Below are positions 36,109-36,836 of a DNA stretch of 36,836 nt, piece after piece. Origin of the DNA: Nocardiopsis sp. JB363. Its GTDB lineage: Bacteria; Actinomycetota; Actinomycetes; Streptosporangiales; Streptosporangiaceae. Location of the stretch: NCBI RefSeq assembly GCF_900143625.1, contig NZ_FRFF01000151.1:1-36836 (forward strand), written 5' to 3'. Under the pieces are notes generated by a model that saw nothing but the letters and a program-made list of their open reading frames with translations, did not search any database and was not told the origin of the DNA. A program made the position numbers and the translations under genes. Every line of letters starts with the position of its first letter. Position 1 is the stretch's first letter.

Positions 36109-36836
36109 TCAGAGGGTGACCACGGAGCCGAAGGCGGCGTCGATGCCGTCCGTGACCTCGTCGTCTCCACCGGTGTTCAGGCCGAGCATGAACGCGCCCT
36201 GGTCGCCGCCGAGCTCCATGACCATGAACCTTCCGTAGGTCTCCTCGCCACCACCCGAGTCGCTGCCCATGGTCACTCCGAAGGCGGGGGCGCCGTCCAC
36301 CTCCGTGGCGCCGTCCGGTTCGACCCACAGGTCGCCCTCCCCGGCGCCCAGCTGTCCGACCATGTCCGTGGCCATGTTCACGGCGGTGAGCGCGAGGGGT
36401 TCGAGGGGACCGAGTTCCTCGCTGCCGGTCACGATGATCGCGTCCGGGTCCTCCGGGGAACCATGGATCGAATAGGTCTCGTACTCCGGTGGCACCTGGT
36501 CGTCACCGAGCCGCTGCCAGCCCTCTCCGGGGAGTGTGAAGGCCAGCCCCGTGTTCGGGTCGGAGACGGTGCCGGCGTCGACCTCCGCCGCGGGCCGCTC
36601 CGCTTCCTCGTCGCTTTCCCCGCCCCCGTCCGCTTCCTCCGTCGCGGACGCGTCGGTGGAGTCGGCGGCCGGATCGGTCCAGGGGCCGTGGTCCGACAGG
36701 AGCCATCCGGCACCCGCCGCGGTGATCAAGAGGAAGACGACCGTCACGACGGCGGCGATGGTGAAGGTGACCTTGCGCGCGTTGTCCGGCTCGTCGCCGG
36801 TGTCGTGGGGGTCGAGGGGCCGCCGGGTCCGGGGGG
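36109..36836 (-). CDS. hypothetical membrane-anchored protein, 5' end beyond window
   Basis: The frame is open to the window edge, giving at least 241 residues. A short hydrophilic, Arg/Asp-rich cytoplasmic N-terminus precedes one TM helix (complement of about 36700-36775, FLLITAAGAGWLL near its end), an acidic Ser/Glu/Gly linker and a beta-rich extracytoplasmic domain (TGLAFTLPGEGWQRLGDD...). This layout suits a secreted-side lipoprotein-like or anchored protein, common in actinobacteria. A GTG at 36745-36747 could start a shorter frame but would lie inside the TM helix. Function unknown. Its stop is 21 nt from the shared terminator. Confidence 0.75.
   Translation of the reverse strand, partial: PRTRRPLDPHDTGDEPDNARKVTFTIAAVVTVVFLLITAAGAGWLLSDHGPWTDPAADSTDASATEEADGGGESDEEAERPAAEVDAGTVSDPNTGLAFTLPGEGWQRLGDDQVPPEYETYSIHGSPEDPDAIIVTGSEELGPLEPLALTAVNMATDMVGQLGAGEGDLWVEPDGATEVDGAPAFGVTMGSDSGGGEETYGRFMVMELGGDQGAFMLGLNTGGDDEVTDGIDAAFGSVVTL

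Overview
This is a high-GC actinobacterial chromosome segment. The gene content and protein style suggest a Nocardiopsaceae-like (Streptosporangiales) bacterium. That assignment is an inference from three things: the dnaK-grpE-dnaJ-hspR-clpB heat-shock cluster with a HAIR operator, whiJ-type XRE/DUF397 regulators, and ECF sigma factors of actinobacterial types. No rRNA, tRNA or CRISPR array was seen.

Layout. 1-1068: an alpha/beta hydrolase. 1069-8965 (minus strand): a three-gene membrane-associated operon encoding a YqiJ-like OB-fold membrane protein, a flotillin and a 1672-residue AAA ATPase. 9156-13362 (plus): an MFS exporter, a DGPF/YCII protein with an ECF42-type sigma factor and a matching candidate promoter, and a Rossmann-fold epimerase. 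13427-16682: a whiJ-like regulatory locus with three DUF397 proteins and an XRE/DUF5753 regulator on the minus strand. Facing them on the plus strand are small proteins, an RsbW-like ATPase and a one-TM protein, and two identical 12-bp palindromes sit between the divergent arms. 16885-18524 (plus): an ECF sigma factor coupled to a CU044_5270-type membrane protein.

18571-20453 (minus): a compact operon of XRE repressor, ImmA/IrrE metallopeptidase and PIN-domain nuclease behind a perfect inverted-repeat operator; it looks like a three-part toxin-type or stress-switch module. 20592-27820 (minus): dnaK-grpE-dnaJ-hspR-clpB with promoter and HAIR site. 28314-30533 (plus): an EtfD-like membrane Fe-S oxidoreductase, expected to pass electrons from acyl-CoA oxidation to quinone. 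31089-32984 (plus): an ABC-2 exporter. A 213-bp MITE-like element with TA duplication sits exactly in its stop codon. 33358-36033 (plus): an unusual histidine kinase made of two fused kinase units, the first lacking the phospho-acceptor histidine. 36109-36836 (minus): a one-TM secreted-type protein cut by the window edge.

The most unusual items are the tandem kinase with degenerate halves and no adjacent response regulator, the XRE/ImmA/PIN operon, the YqiJ-flotillin-AAA operon, and the MITE insertion that rebuilt a stop codon. Predicted terminator hairpins separate most transcription units. Start codons were chosen by ribosome-binding-site spacing where the longest frame lacked one.
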